Origin: Balaenoptera acutorostrata
Taxonomy: Eukaryota > Chordata > Mammalia > Artiodactyla > Balaenopteridae
Direction: 5' to 3'
Assembly (NCBI RefSeq): GCF_949987535.1
Contig: NC_080070.1
Span: forward strand, 6,754,016 to 6,818,015
DNA: 64,000 nucleotides
Made by a program: the position numbers and the translations under genes. Shown here piece by piece: positions 13,601 through 25,827 of the stretch. A model generated the notes under the pieces. The model was not told where the DNA came from, ran no database searches, and saw only the letters and a list, made by a program, of their open reading frames with translations. Numbering within the stretch: the stretch's first letter is position 1; every line of letters begins with the position of its first letter.

Positions 13601-15762
13601 TTTCTTTTATAAACCAAAAATATTTTGGTTATTCAAAAGAGCAATATTTTAAGCTTTTATTCTAAAAAAATGTTTTTATATAAGTACTTTAGTGAATTTT
13701 ACATGTGATTTAGAAAATTGATGGGTTTTGAATTTGATATTGCATTATATCTGTTTTCATATAAAACAATAAGAAATAGGTCCCTGTTAGTATTTTGACA
13801 CAGAATGGTTTGTTTTTAGGAAGAGATTACTGATATTAAGTAGAAGACTGCATAGCAAAGGATGTGGAAGAATGCAAAACAGTGATAATAGTTAGTGTGT
13901 GACAAAGCAGTGGTGTCCACCCGTGTCCCGGGACTCCACTGCGTTTCCCAACCTCTCTTATACTGAGGTCGGGACCTGTGATTTTTTCTCATCAGTGGTT
14001 GGGAGAGAAACCAAAGTGCATCACTACTAATCTGAGATATTTAAAGGCTATCTAAGTCCCACATTTTCTCTGCCCCTGCTGTGGTGAACGTCATATAAAT
14101 AAGGGAATAAAAGCATTTGAGTGATTTCAGCTTTAACCCCTTGGGTCATTCTTCCTGAATGTAGAGACTCAGATTATTATTGTAGACACTGCCTAGATCA
14201 TTGCTTCCCAGGGGTGCCTCCCTGACATTGCAGAGCTGGGCAGGAAGGAAAAGCAGGGAAATCACGAGTGAGTTATTTCCAAATGCGCTGATGGACATGA
14301 CTGTTATAGTCAGACAGACATGGGCTTCTCCCGGGTTCCCCTTTCTGTACCCTCCCCGCTCTGCACAGTGCCCTGTCCTGTGCGCCTCACACCCACGCTC
14401 TTTCTGCCCCCAGCCCAGCGGCACTTGCCTTTAGGACAGTCACTGCTGCGGTGTGGATGAGGTGTCATTCCTCCTGGGGGGAGTTGAGGGGTGTTCATTC
14501 AGGCAAACCTGTAACTGCGGGGACGAGCCCGGGTGGGAAGCAAGCAAATCTACCAGCATCCCTGGCGCCCCTTTTTTTCCTGTCCAGTTTAAATGATTCA
14601 AACATTGGTTTTTTCACTATTGAGAAAAAACAGTCCACGTGACAACAAATTATTCATTAAATTTTGCCATTTTAACTATTTTTAAAAAGAGAATCACAGG
14701 CATGTGCTGGGGTTCACTTGCACTGGGGAAACTCAGTGGAGATTCAAGAGAGGAAGAAGCAGACTAGGTTTCCTGTTTTCTGGGTTTTTTTTTTTTTTTT
14801 TTTCTCTTCAAGCTGAACGGGCAAGTCACAGATTTCACTGGGGAGGCTTCTGTTTCTTTCAACAATAACTCAGGTAAGCCCACACTCAAGAAAGTTCTGC
14901 AGTGTTGATTTCTAGCTCCCAGGCTAAAGAAAAAAATTTTAAACAAATTTGCCCTATTTTCAGGGAAACAATTTAGAGTGATGGCATTTGGCTTAAGTGA
15001 AGCCAGTTTACAGGACCTGTAAACTTCATGGAATTTAGATTAACCATTACTGGCAAAGAGAGCTTCCTCTGCATAGAGCCAATAAAAAGTGCTAACTGGG
15101 AAGAATTTGGTCATTAACGCATGCATTTTCTCTGCCTTGTCGCTTGGTACAGGCTGCCAGTTTTAAGTTATTTCTCTCTGTGTAGGAAAAGGAACTAAAT
15201 GGCAAGGCTTCTTCATGGAAAGAGGAAAATTCAAGTAATTAACGGATCAAATGAAGTGTATTTCTGGTTTAAAGGACAGTGTACTTTTCTGGAGTCGTGT
15301 TCTTAATTCATTGAGCCTCTCAGCAAGGACTCAGCGTGGAGGGAGGGGTTGGGTGAGGTGGGGAAGGAGCGAAGGAAAGAGCAGTCTGAACCTGGGACCC
15401 AAGGCAGACCTAGAAAGGAGGCAGAAGGAAGGGAAGGTGTGTGGCCACGGAAAGCAAGAGTGGGCAGGGAGGTCCTGCAGGGAGGAGGGAAAGTGGAGGA
15501 GAGGTGGGCATGGAGATAAGAAGTAGGTGGGGTGACAAGCGAAACCCATTTTCTGACTCACTGGGTTGACTCTGAGCAAGTGACTAAATTTCTCTGTAAA
15601 ACAGAGATAGTACTTCTTTCCACCCACCTCCTCAGCTTTTTGTAGACAAATGAGGCATGGTTGTGAACGTGCTCTAGAAATATAAGGTTCTGTCATGAGT
15701 CGTAGCTCAAAAATGATAGTTTTTTAATTGGTCTCTGGTCTCTCTGTCCCTCAGGAACTGCC
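13601..15762. other. GIMAP2 5' flank and first intron region
   Basis: Gene-free sequence upstream of the GIMAP2 leader exon. A T-run lies at 14787-14806. A purine-rich stretch at 15330-15530 gives long but meaningless frames on both strands. GIMAP2's non-coding first exon should be here; the best candidate is listed separately. Confidence 0.4.
14808..14872 (+). other. GIMAP2: Candidate GIMAP2 non-coding exon 1 (splice donor at 14872/14873)
   Basis: The sequence 'caataactcag|gtaagccc' is a near-consensus splice donor 0.9 kb upstream of the coding leader exon. It follows a pyrimidine-rich segment. GIMAP genes usually have an untranslated first exon. The start of the exon is unknown and there is no transcript evidence. 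Confidence 0.22.
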
Positions 15763-16472
15763 ATGGGCCAAAAGGAATGCAGTCACTCTGGTAAGAAAGT
15801 GACTTCCTGTGTGTGCCTGTTTTACCCATTCTGTGCCTATTTTGCATAAAAATCATGCTATCCTCTTGAAGCAAAGTATAAGCGAGCAGCAGTTTCTTCA
15901 CTGGAGAGAATCATTTCACAATGCTCATTTCAGTATTTTCCTGGTCCAACCATTTCACTGGTGGTCGGGACCACACCTCTGCCCAGCCACGGTCAGAGGA
16001 GCAGTCTCTGGCCCTGGAACAGTCAGGTTACTTTCCCCACCTGGAGATGGAACCCACAGTCTTGGCTACACGTCTCTCATCTCCAGAAAATTTGCCTTTT
16101 ACAGGGCCAGAACTGGGTGATATAGGCAAGCTTTGAATGACAAGGTATGATTTTAATTCTAACTCATCCTCCAAATATGTTTTTCTAGGAGCCAACATGG
16201 CAATGCCCTGCAGACCTAGAGAAATCTAGAGTTTTAAAAACCATTATTTTATTTGATAACAGAGTTAGCTTCTATTTCATAAATACCATACATTGTGAGA
16301 GTGTCTTTTCCCAGACTTTTCCTTATCATTAAAAATATTCCATTGGTATGATCAGTGTGGTAATAACAAAGCAAGCTTGCTCTATTTTTTTTCACCTTTG
16401 CTTTTTTTTAATTGAAATATAGCTGATTTACAATGCTGTGTTACTTTCAGTTTTACAACAAAATGATTCAGT

Positions 16473-16508
<36 letters not shown>

Positions 16509-17798
16509 TACATATGAATAGATTTTTAGATTCTTTTCCATTGTAAGTTATTACAAGATATTGAGTATAGTTCCCTGTGCTGTACAGTAGGTCCTTGTCG
16601 GTTATCTATTTTATATATAGTAGTGTGTATATTTTAATCCCAAACTCCTAATTTATCCCTCCCCTGCCTGTTTCTCTTTTGGTAGCTGTAAGTTTGTTTT
16701 CTATGTCTGTGAGTCTATACCTGTTTTGTAAATGAGTTCATTTGTATCATTTTTTTAGATTCCACATATAAGCGATATGATGTGGTATTTGCCTTTCTCT
16801 TCTAAGTAAACTTGCTCTTAGCAGGACCATATACAAAGAGCCAACAAGCTCAACATGCCAGAGGATCGGAGCTGAGAGTCATTCTGGTGGGCAAGACCGG
16901 AACCGGCAAAAGTGCTACAGGGAACAGCATCCTGGGGAAGCAAGCATTTGAGTCCAGGCTGAGTGCCCAGCCCTTGACGAAGACCTGCAGTAAAAGTCGG
17001 GGAAGCTGGGGAGACAGAGAGATGGTTGTTATCGACACACCAGACATGTTTTCTGGGAAGGACCCCTCTGATTCCCTGTACAAAGAGGTACACAGGTGCT
17101 ACTTACTCTCCGCACCAGGACCCCACGTGCTGCTCCTGGTGACACAGCTGGGCCGATTCACCACCGAGGACCAGCGGGCTGTGCAGAGGGTGAAGGAGAT
17201 CTTTGGAGAGGATGCCATGAGGCACACAATTGTCCTCTTCACCCGCAAGGAAGACCTCAAGGGAGGCTCCCTGATGGATTACATCCATGGCTCAGATAAC
17301 AAAGCCCTAAGCGCGCTGGTGGCTGCGTGTGGGGGGCGAGTGTGTGCCTTTAATAACCGTGCTAAAGGGAGCAGTCGGGATGAGCAAGTGAAGGAGCTAA
17401 TGGCCTTGACAGAGAGCCTAGTGATGGCGAAAAGGGGTGACCACTACAGCAATAGGTTGTACAGCCTAGTAACAGGGTCTGAATGTGGAACTGTGCAGTC
17501 AGAGGAGAGATTACAGGATTTCAAAGAGAGCTTTATAAAGTACATGGAAATTCAGAGACGTTCAACCGTGGTCAAAGCCCTAATCCTAATAGTGATGTGT
17601 ATTTTATTGTGTATTCAGGTGTTTGTCAGATTGCAAACTCTGTTATTTTGTGTATTGCACGGAATGTGCAATTTCTTTTACTGCTTACTGTTTAGCATGT
17701 GCAATTTATTCTGTAGCTTACTGTTAATTATACCCCAAAATTTAATGATAATTTTTAGAAAGACCATTAGACTGGAATGCAAGACTCCTATATTATAG
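15763..17798 (+). CDS. GIMAP2: GIMAP2, GTPase IMAP family member 2 (spliced, 2 coding exons)
   Basis: Coding exons are 15763-15790 (MGQKECSHS plus one base, donor g|gtaaga) and 16825-17798 (acceptor cttagcag|gacc). They join in phase to give about 333 residues, against 337 recalled for human GIMAP2, whose N-terminus the leader resembles. The AIG1-type GTPase domain shows G1 GKTGTGKS at about 32-39, DTPD at about 80-83, the family box [23 protein letters not shown] at about 153 and FNNR. A cysteine-rich hydrophobic tail at about 255-320 forms two membrane segments, as in human GIMAP2, which is known on lipid droplets in T cells. The frame is intact, so the gene looks functional. An L1 tail sits 6 bp before the second-exon acceptor. 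GIMAP5 lies downstream in the same direction. Confidence 0.95.
16384..16803 (-). mobile_element. L1 3' UTR fragment in GIMAP2 intron, next to the splice acceptor
   Basis: Antisense L1 3' end: T-tract, then 'attgaaatatagctgattta', then 3' UTR text to about 16800. It is flanked by an imperfect 15-bp target duplication at 16369-16383 and 16804-16818 (13 of 15 match). A (CA)n tract at about 16476-16503 lies inside it. Only 6 bases separate the right-hand duplication from the exon. Confidence 0.88.
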
Positions 17799-18120
17799 TT
17801 ACAATCAGTGGTTCTTTATCCACTGTCATTTAGTGGGTGAATCACACACTGTACCTCCCCTGTAAAATACAGTGCCTGACAGCACTAAACGTTTGAGATT
17901 CTGTGAAGTGCTTAAGTCTTAACATCATTCTATTTGTTAGGGAACCAAATGATTTTAAAAGTTACTGTTTGTTTTGAAATATATCTTTTGAAAGTTGTAA
18001 ACATAAAATTCCTCTCATTTGCAAATCTCTAAAGTCAGTTTTATGTTCCTAAAAACTCCTTTTCTTCATTATACTATTACTATTTCTACTGAATATAACA
18101 AAAATAACAATAAAATTTCT
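17799..18120 (+). other. GIMAP2: GIMAP2 3' UTR with candidate poly(A) signal
   Basis: AT-rich sequence after the stop codon. The first AATAAA is at 18109-18114, 310 bp past the stop, and is the best candidate for the poly(A) signal. Confidence 0.45.
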
Positions 18121-18779
18121 ACTGGGTGCAGTAAAATAACAAGTAAGCTGTAAAGTTCCTGAGATCACATGTCTTTAAGTCTGTGCTATGGTTTTACCCT
18201 CAGAAGATGGTAAGTGAACACGTGGCTCGTTTCTGTAACACAACTAATTCATGCTCAACAATCACACACGGACACACTCACACATCAATAGTCTGTTTTA
18301 TGTGCATCAAATTTGCTTAACATTGAAAGAGGCTCAGCCAGATTTTATCCCTGGTACCCATTCCCAGTTAGCATTGAAACACACATAGAGGCTTACGCTT
18401 CACACAAGATGATGGACTGAATATTTTTGGGCATCATCCTGTTAAATGCAACTAGAATTTTTAAAAATAAACACAATCTTTATGACTGATGAGCTCACTA
18501 GAAAATTAGGAAAACTCCAAGAAGGAAGCAGACAATACACATAAAAAGGATGTGGAGCTAAAAGGGGAGTTGAGAGCCATGAGGACAGGCAAACCCAGAA
18601 GGCAGGGCTGACCTACAGACAAACGCCTACGTCAATCCCCAGATGAAGAAACTCAGCCTTGGGTTGTTGGTAAAGTTAGAGAGCTGATTCTGAGGTCTCC
18701 GATCCCCAGACCCAAACCTATATTAAACCTTCCCTAATATTATAAATTCTAATGTTATAAATTAATATTTAAAGTCTTT
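18121..18779. other. No gene seen
   Basis: AT-rich intergenic sequence downstream of GIMAP2 with no recognised repeat or frame. Confidence 0.5.
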
Positions 18780-19445
18780 TTTAACCAAATGTGCTGTTTT
18801 TTTATTTCTTCTTATGCTCATTTTTGTATGCTGTGCTTTTCAAGGAATTTTTCCATTATACTTAAGTAGTTGAATTTATTTGCAGAAACATAAAATATTT
18901 TATCATCCCTTTAATATGTACAAGAACTAAATTATTGGGTTGGCCAAAAAGTTCGTTTGGGAACCCAAAAGAACTTTTTGGCTAACCCAATACTTGTTCC
19001 TCTTCGAATTCTGATATTGGCAATTTATGATTATTTCTTTTTGTTTGATCAGCCTGGCTAGAAGTTTAATTTTATAAGTTTTACAAAAATCTAACTTTGA
19101 TTTTCTCCTTTATATTTTCTCTGTTCCATTTCATTGCACGGTTTTAAAAATGTCTTTTGCCCAGAATTTTTTAATTTCAAAGAAGTTCAACTCATCAATT
19201 TTTTCTTTCATAAATCATGCTTTTAGTGTTTTATCTAAAAAGTCATCACCAAACCCAAGATCTCCTAGATTTTCTCCAGTGTTATCTTCTAGGAATTTTA
19301 TAGTTTTACATTTTACATTTATATCCATGATCTCTTTTGAATTGATTCTTGTGAAAGGTATAAGGTCTGTGACTAGATTCTTTTTTTTTTTTTTTTTTTT
19401 GCATGTGGATGTCCAGCATCATTTATTGAAAAGTCTGTGCTTTTT
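18780..19445 (-). repeat. L1 fragment (antisense), holding a mariner MITE
   Basis: Antisense L1 sequence ('gcccagaattttttaatttc' near 19160; 'gcatgtggatgtccagcatc' near 19401). A 20-base T-run at about 19381-19400 is an expansion inside it. The MITE at 18935 interrupts it. Confidence 0.6.
18935..18990. mobile_element. Mariner-derived palindromic MITE
   Basis: Near-perfect 56-bp hairpin: 'ttgggttggccaaaaagttc' at the left and its complement at the right, with arms matching at about 25 of 27 positions. It is bounded by TA on both sides, as expected for mariner. It resembles the ends of cow-type mariner elements with the interior deleted. Confidence 0.9.
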
Positions 19446-19860
19446 CAACCTAAGTGTCCACTGACAGATGAATGGATAAAGAAGATGTGGCACATATATA
19501 CAATGGAATATTACTCAGCCACAAAAAGAAACGAAATTGAGTTATTTGTAGTGAGGTGGATGGACCTAGAGTCTGTCATACAGAGTGAAGTAATTCAGAA
19601 AGAGAAACACGAATACCGTATGCTAACACATATATATGGAATCTAAAAAAAAAAAAAATGGTCATGAAGAACCTAGGGGCAAGACGGGAATAAAGACACA
19701 GACCTACTAGAGAATGGACTTGAGGATTCAGGGAGGGGGAAGGGTCAGCTGGGACAAAGTGAGAGAGTGTCATGGACATATATACACTACCAAATGTAAA
19801 ATAGATAGCTAGTGGGAAGCAGCCGCATAGCACAGGGAGATCAGCTCGGTGCTTTGTCTT
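19446..19860 (+). mobile_element. L1 3' end fragment (sense)
   Basis: End of ORF2 ('gatgaatggataaagaagat' near 19468) and 3' UTR text to about 19858. There is no poly(A) tail: it stops where an antisense L1 piece begins. Confidence 0.8.
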
Positions 19861-20525
19861 TTCGTTTTGTTTATGGTTTCCTTTCCTGTGCAAAAGCTTT
19901 TAAGTTTAATTAGGTCCCATTTATTTATTTTGTTTTTATTTTCATTACTCTAGGAGGTGGGTCAAAAAGAATGTTGCTGTGATTTATGTCAAAGAGTGTT
20001 CTGCCTATGTTTTCTTCTAAGAGTTTTATAGTGTCTGGCCTTACATTTAGGTCTTTAAGCCATTTTGAGTTTACTTTTGTGTATGGTGTTAAGAAGTGTT
20101 CTAATTTCATTCTTTTACATGTAGCTGTCCAGTTTTCCCAGCATCTGTTATTGAAGAGGTTGTCTTTTCTCCATTGCATATTCTTACCTCCTTTGTCAAA
20201 GATAAGGTGACCGTAGGTGCAGGGGTTTACCTCTGGGCTTTCTGTCCTGTTCCATTGATCTATATTTCTGTTTTTGTGCCAGTACCATACTGTCTTTATT
20301 ACTGTACTTTTGTAGTATAGTCTGAAGTCAGGGAGCCTGATTCCTCTAGCTTCGTTTTTTTTCTCAAAATTGCTCTGGCTATTTGGGGTCTTTTGTGTTT
20401 CCATAAAAATTGTAAAATTTTTTGTTCTAGTTCTGTGAAAAATGCCATTGGTAATTTGATAGGGGTTGCATTGAATCTGTAGATTGCTTTGTTGCCCCAT
20501 ATTTTCATTGTTCCTCTTTTTTTCA
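19861..20525 (-). mobile_element. L1 ORF2 C-terminal fragment (antisense)
   Basis: A minus frame at 19925-20500 reads as L1 ORF2 protein C-terminal region ([32 protein letters not shown]). It sits tail to tail with the sense L1 piece on its left. That order is not the usual L1 5'-inversion, so two events are more likely. Confidence 0.8.
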
Positions 20526-20833
20526 TTTTTGTGTGTTGATTTTTTTCAAAATTATTCCATTTCCTCTCCTCTTTTGCCCTTTTGTTTTTTAAGTGGTTGC
20601 TCTAGAAACTAAAGTATTTATCCTTAACATATTATCCTCTACCTTGAATTAAGAGTGGACCACTTCAAAGAAGATATTAATAAAAGAACCTTATGAAAGT
20701 GTACTTGCATCTAATCTCTACCCTTCCTTTGTGATATTGTCATTTTTTGCTTCTTCATATGTTAGAAACTCACAATAGGTTATTAATATTTTGCTTTAGT
20801 CAATTTCATTTTTAAGAAACTAAGCAATAATCA

Positions 20834-21105
20834 TACAGTGATGTGGATAAAATTGATGACTGATTAAAAAAAGAAAAAAGAAAAAAGAAACAGTAAAAAA
20901 CAAAAATAAATAAATAAATATAGACAGTTGTTATTTGTCAAAGATAGATGAAAGTAAAAAGAAAAGAACTTTGTCTTGCAAGGCAAAATGAAGTCACGAG
21001 CACAAGTTTATTTTGACTTTGATTTTGATATCCCAGCTTATAACTGGGACTGTACACTGAATCTTAGAATAAAAAACAAATTAAAAAAATAAAAAAATAA
21101 AAAAA
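20834..21105 (+). pseudogene. Retrocopy of an unidentified transcript 3' end
   Basis: A 272-bp insert flanked by an exact 20-bp direct repeat (aagaaactaagcaataatca) at 20814-20833 and 21106-21125. It has an AATAAA at about 21068 and an A-rich tail at its right end. The left duplication is preceded by TTTTT, so the nick site fits L1 endonuclease (TT|AA). The insert also has an internal A-rich stretch. I do not recognise the source mRNA. Confidence 0.75.
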
Positions 21106-21179
21106 AAGAAACTAAGCAATAATCAAAACAGCAGTCTTTTCATATTTCCCACATATTTAAATTTTCCAGAAAACTTTAT

Positions 21180-22250
21180 TCTCTCCTGTTGATCCAAGTT
21201 TCTATCTGGTATCTTTCTCCTTCAGCCTGAAGAATTGTGGGACAAATTCTTTTTGCTTTTCTATCTTAAAATGTCTTTTTTCAATCTTCATATTTGGAGG
21301 GTAGTTTTGCTGGGCTGATCTTTCATTTTCCTTCAGCATTTTAAATATATTGATATTCCAATGTTTTCTGGTTTGCATTATTTCTGATAGGAAATTGTTA
21401 TTCTTATATTGTTTCCCTGTGTGTAATGTGTCTTTTTTTCCTCCCCTAGTTAATTTTAAATTATTCTCTCTCTCTCTTTCTTTTTTTTTTTCGGTTTTTG
21501 TTTTTAGCAGTTTGACTGTAAAGTGCCTGGATTTTGGTTTTCTTTGTATTTCCCACATAAAGTTAAAATTTTTGGATTTATGGGTTGAAGTTTTTCATCA
21601 AAATTTAAAAATTTTGGTCATTATATATTCAAATATTTTTTCCTACCAGTTCAGTCTTTTCTTCTCCTTCCTGGATTCTAATTACATTAGACTGTTTGAT
21701 ACTATCCCAGTGATCACTAGTGCTGTGTTTGTTTATTTTTTATATTTTCCTTTTATGCTTTAGTCTCAATAAATTCTCATGGCCTGTCTTCAAGTTCATA
21801 GGTCCTTTCTTCAATGTTCAATATGTTATGAGGTCCAGCCAATAAATGTTTTGTTTTCCAAATATTTTATGTTCTATTTCCAGAATTAATGCTTTTGATT
21901 TTATATGTCTCTCATGAAATTCTTCAACTCTTAACCCATTATATTTATTTTTCTATAACTTCTTTAACACTTTTATGATAGCTATTTTAAAGTCCTAAGT
22001 TCCAATGAATGAGTCATCTGTGGTTCTGCTTCTAATGTTTAATCTTTTGATTATGAGCTGTATTTTCCTGACTCTTCATATGTCACATAAATTTATATTG
22101 CAGACAATAAAACTGAAGTCTAAAGCTTATGTTTCCCCGGGTTTGGTTTATTTTATGGATAGTGCAAGTTCATTTATCTGTCTAGTGATTACACTGATCA
22201 CATCATTGGCTCCAATGCTTGAGTTGAAATGAGAATGAGCCACCATTAAA
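21180..22250 (-). repeat. L1/HAL1 5' region (antisense)
   Basis: Antisense L1 sequence from the ORF1 end of the element. Word order parallels 40.85-41.4 kb and 56.0-56.4 kb ('tttctgataggaaattgtta', 'catcaaaatttaaaaatttt'). The 137-codon plus frame inside it is antisense noise. Confidence 0.6.
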
Positions 22251-25200
22251 TCGATTAAGTTCACTTCAGATTCATACTACACATAACAATCTCTTATCTA
22301 AGCAACATTTTATCTAATCAACATTTGAACTGAGAAAGGTGTAAGGCTCTAATTTCAAATGGCTTTACCTCACTAGCAGGGCCTAACGGGATAGAATAAT
22401 TTCTCATTATTTTCTTGACCCTTCCCCATTGCTGCTTTCTTAGGAAAAAATATTGTGATGAGAACAGGAGGAGTTTTCCAGATAGACAATTTAGCATTGC
22501 CTTTAGGATCATACAGATTCCAACCTATTTAGATAACCCACATTGTTGTCAAATGAGCATCTGACTTCTCCTCCACTCTGCAAAATCTGTCTGTGACAAG
22601 CCAATACCTCCAAATGTTTATATCCACACCAAGTACTTACCCCAGGTATAGAAGGCTCCCCAGCTCTCTCCTCACCTATAAAGGGCTCTTTTATATCTAG
22701 AATTCAGTTCCTCAGTGCTTCCTTGCTTCCACCATCCTTTGACATACAGAAGTATATTTTCATTCTGTCCAATTCTTGTTCTCAGTGTGGAAGCTGAGGG
22801 CTTTTGAATCTTTCTCCAACTTAACCAGAAGCAAAAAATCCCACATTTTAATGGATTCTTTTTCTTTTTCATATTTTCTGTAGCTTGTCTTTAATAACAA
22901 CACACTTTTCAGCTAGCATTCCACTTTTCAAACATTTGTACTGTTTTCCTCTTAATGGTTCCAGAACTATAAGGTCTCTGGTGTTCTATTCTCAGTCCTT
23001 TTTTCTTCATATCCTACACATTTTCTCTGAGTGTTTTTTGCCCATTCATTTGTTTTTTGGCACGCTGGTATTGCTTCAAATATACCCCCTCCCAGTCCTT
23101 TCTCCTGGTCTTTTATTAACTGAAACTCATCCTAAGTTCTTGCACAAGTCTCAGTTTGTGTTAACATTTGCATCTCTCTCACTTGGAACTTTTATTTTCT
23201 ATCTTGGACTCCAGTGTCCCATTGTACATAACATTGGAATATGAAACACACAACGTTTTACTTCTGATTTGGCTTATAAACTTCCATCTCCTTTTATGTT
23301 ATGCTATCAAACTAGGAAGCTTGCCCTGGTGCTTGTCCTATGAAACTGAATCCTGGATGACACCTACTTCACTGGTACTTCTAACAAGTAAAGCTTGGTG
23401 GCCACAACCTCTCTCTCTCCCACAAAAAGAAAGTAGGATCTACATGACACTAAAATAGTCCTTCTAAATGCTGGTGCATAGTGGGGCCAATGTCTTTCAG
23501 ATAGTCAATATTTGATTGAAGATATATTTCCCTATAATCTCCTCTCCTGAGATGATATTTGGATAGTTCTTATTCCTTTCTAGCCCTGGGGATGCTGATA
23601 GTTGAGCTCTTGCCATATCTAGAAAAGGCAGGGAGACATCAGGGATGAAGAATGATCCCAGAAAATTTGAACTTCTTATTATTCTGTTCTGAAGGTCTGT
23701 TCAGGAAGGATGTTTTTCTTCTGTGTCATTTTTACTGGATTTATAAGGATAGAGAAGAAAATGATAAACATGCAAGTCTGAAAGGAGAAGAAGGAAGAAT
23801 GGAAATAGGGAGGAGAGGAAGCAGGAGCCCTGGATGGTTCTGAGACCCAGGAGTCTCAGGGCCTTGGCCTTGGATAGATTTCCACAACCGATGGCAAGTC
23901 GGAGAATACCAGGGGACCAAGCCCAGAGACAATGGCAAATAACCAAAAGCTAATCAGAATGCAGAGGAAAATGGCGACAGACAGTTACTTTGGAGTAGGA
24001 AGGCGATCCCAGAAAGCACTAGTAGGGCTGTGGGAATGTGAGACAGGGAAGGGAAAGGAGCCGCCCCAGGTTGTGTTATTGAGCATGTTACCACTGTAGA
24101 CAATGGTGAGGGGGTTCCCACCACAGACAATTGGGTCTCCGTCCTGCCAGGGACCACAGCAGTTGGTCCAGAATATACCTCAGAGTTATCCCACTTGGTG
24201 GGCAGTGCACAATTTAATAAGCAAGGAAACTGGGGCATTTATCCACTAACTTCTCACTGTCACAGATTGAGGTCTGCTCCTGGGGACCTTAGCTCTCTGA
24301 TGACTTCAGGCTGCTCTGTGCACTAGCCAAGCATCCTCTCGTAACCAGGTAAATCCTCAGGCAGAGAGTCACAACTGGTTGAAGGAAGACACCACATGCG
24401 TGCATGAGAACACTGAATGGCGAGGAGATGTCAAAGAGGCACTGAAAGCATCTTCATGAAAGGTACATGTTGGGTGTCAAAGACTTAGTCAAGACTGGTC
24501 TATGTGGCCTGGACTAGGGTGCAGCCAGTGAGGAGACATATGCACCTCAGTCCTAAGGAAGTACTCACTCCCAGGGCCCTTCACCTGTAGGGTTGGCACT
24601 TGAGAGACCTTGGCAGTGAGTGCCTCCTTCAACTTTGTGCCCTGGACACCAAACTTGCCTCACACTAGTCCTGGCCCTGCTGATCTAGTGGGAGAATGAG
24701 AGACTCCTGGCTTCAACGATGCTGAATGGAAACAATGGGAGCGTCAGTCACTCGAGAGATTCTGTACCTGAAATAAAGAATGGAAAAGAGTGGAAGTTGG
24801 GTCTCTTTCCTACCTGAAGAAATGGGCTGGAAAGAAAGAGATGAAAAAGCAGGCCCCATTCAGTAGAATAGGGCTCAGGACAGCCCTCCTTCCCACACAC
24901 AGGGACAGTCAACTCCAGAAAGTTTGAGTTAGGTTGGTGACCTGACCAGTCCTAGGGCCAGTCCTTTTGTAGCCTGTTCACCACACCACTGGCTCTTTTG
25001 CTGACCTCACTCTCACGGCCCTCTTCAGAGAAGACAGAATAACTAGAATTGCTGATACCAACACAGATGACCAGACTAAGCCTCCTCGTAAGGCTAATTT
25101 AGGAATTGTGTAAAGGTATCCATCCTCAACATACCGGCTAGCTTCAAGTCCTTCAGTACCTGAGACTTCCTTTCTCAGATAAAACTCTGCTTCTGGATTT

Positions 25201-25500
25201 TTCTGACAGACTGGACCCCAGAGGAGCACTGGCCACATGGGTGTCCAGTCAATGGACAGCTGTTGAGAAAAGCTACCATGTTCTTTGTTCTGGGCCAGGA
25301 GGCTCTCTGGACTTATTTGATATGGGGGAAAAAATGCCTACAGGGTAAAAAGTCATTGAAGATTAGGTCACTAAACAGTTCTAGAAGGAGAGTCAGGCCT
25401 CGGGGTCCTACAACACCCTTCCCTTCCTCAGGTGTGACAAGATATTTGGTATCGAGGGGCCCTGCTGGAGATACACACCACTTGAGTCACAACAGGAGGG
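22251..25500. other. Intergenic between GIMAP2 and GIMAP1 remnant, no gene seen
   Basis: About 3.2 kb of mostly single-copy sequence. I found no GIMAP signature (GKxGxGKS, DTPD, SAPGPH) in any frame. An 86-codon minus frame at 24978-25238 has a hydrophobic patch but no family resemblance. Confidence 0.45.
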
Positions 25501-25539
25501 AGGTTTTGTAAGGGAAATGCTTTAAGCCCACAATGAATG

Positions 25540-25827
25540 TTCCTGTCTCTTTAAGTCGTCACCACCACCTAACCCTCCCTCTGCGCTTTCCAGAGCTCTG
25601 AGTCTCAAAGGCCTGAGACTTCCTCTGCGCACACTGGGAGAAAACAGCCTGCCGCACTCACAACCGAAGGGAAAGCAGAGATCAGGGCTTTCTCAGATCA
25701 CCTGTCAGAGTCTGTCACCAGGAAGGGCGAGCCCCGGCAGGGGACAGGAGCTGCGACCAAGCAGAAGGAACATGGCTCTGAGAGCATTTACTGCCTGAGC
25801 ACCTGGGTTCCAGCAGGTACCATGCGG
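25540..25827 (+). promoter_or_regulatory. GIMAP1: Candidate GIMAP1 promoter and non-coding exon 1
   Basis: A moderately GC-rich block ending in a strong donor, 'catgcgg|gtaagtaag', at 25827/25828. An 'acttcctct' ETS/PU.1-type site near 25617 would suit a lymphoid promoter. It lies 2.2 kb upstream of the GIMAP1 leader exon, where an untranslated first exon is expected. There is no transcript evidence. Confidence 0.35.

Noticed and set aside
1..15700. Search for GIMAP6, GIMAP4 or GIMAP7 left of GIMAP2
   Set aside because: No AIG1 motif in any frame. If present they lie further left, as the inversion model predicts.
19446..20525. L1 with a 5' inversion (twin priming)
   Set aside because: The sense piece with the 3' UTR comes first and the antisense ORF2 piece second, tail to tail, and there is no poly(A) at an outer end. 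Twin priming would give the opposite order.
24978..25238. 86-codon minus frame with a hydrophobic stretch
   Set aside because: No family resemblance, no splice context, and no similarity to GIMAP or TMEM176 proteins.
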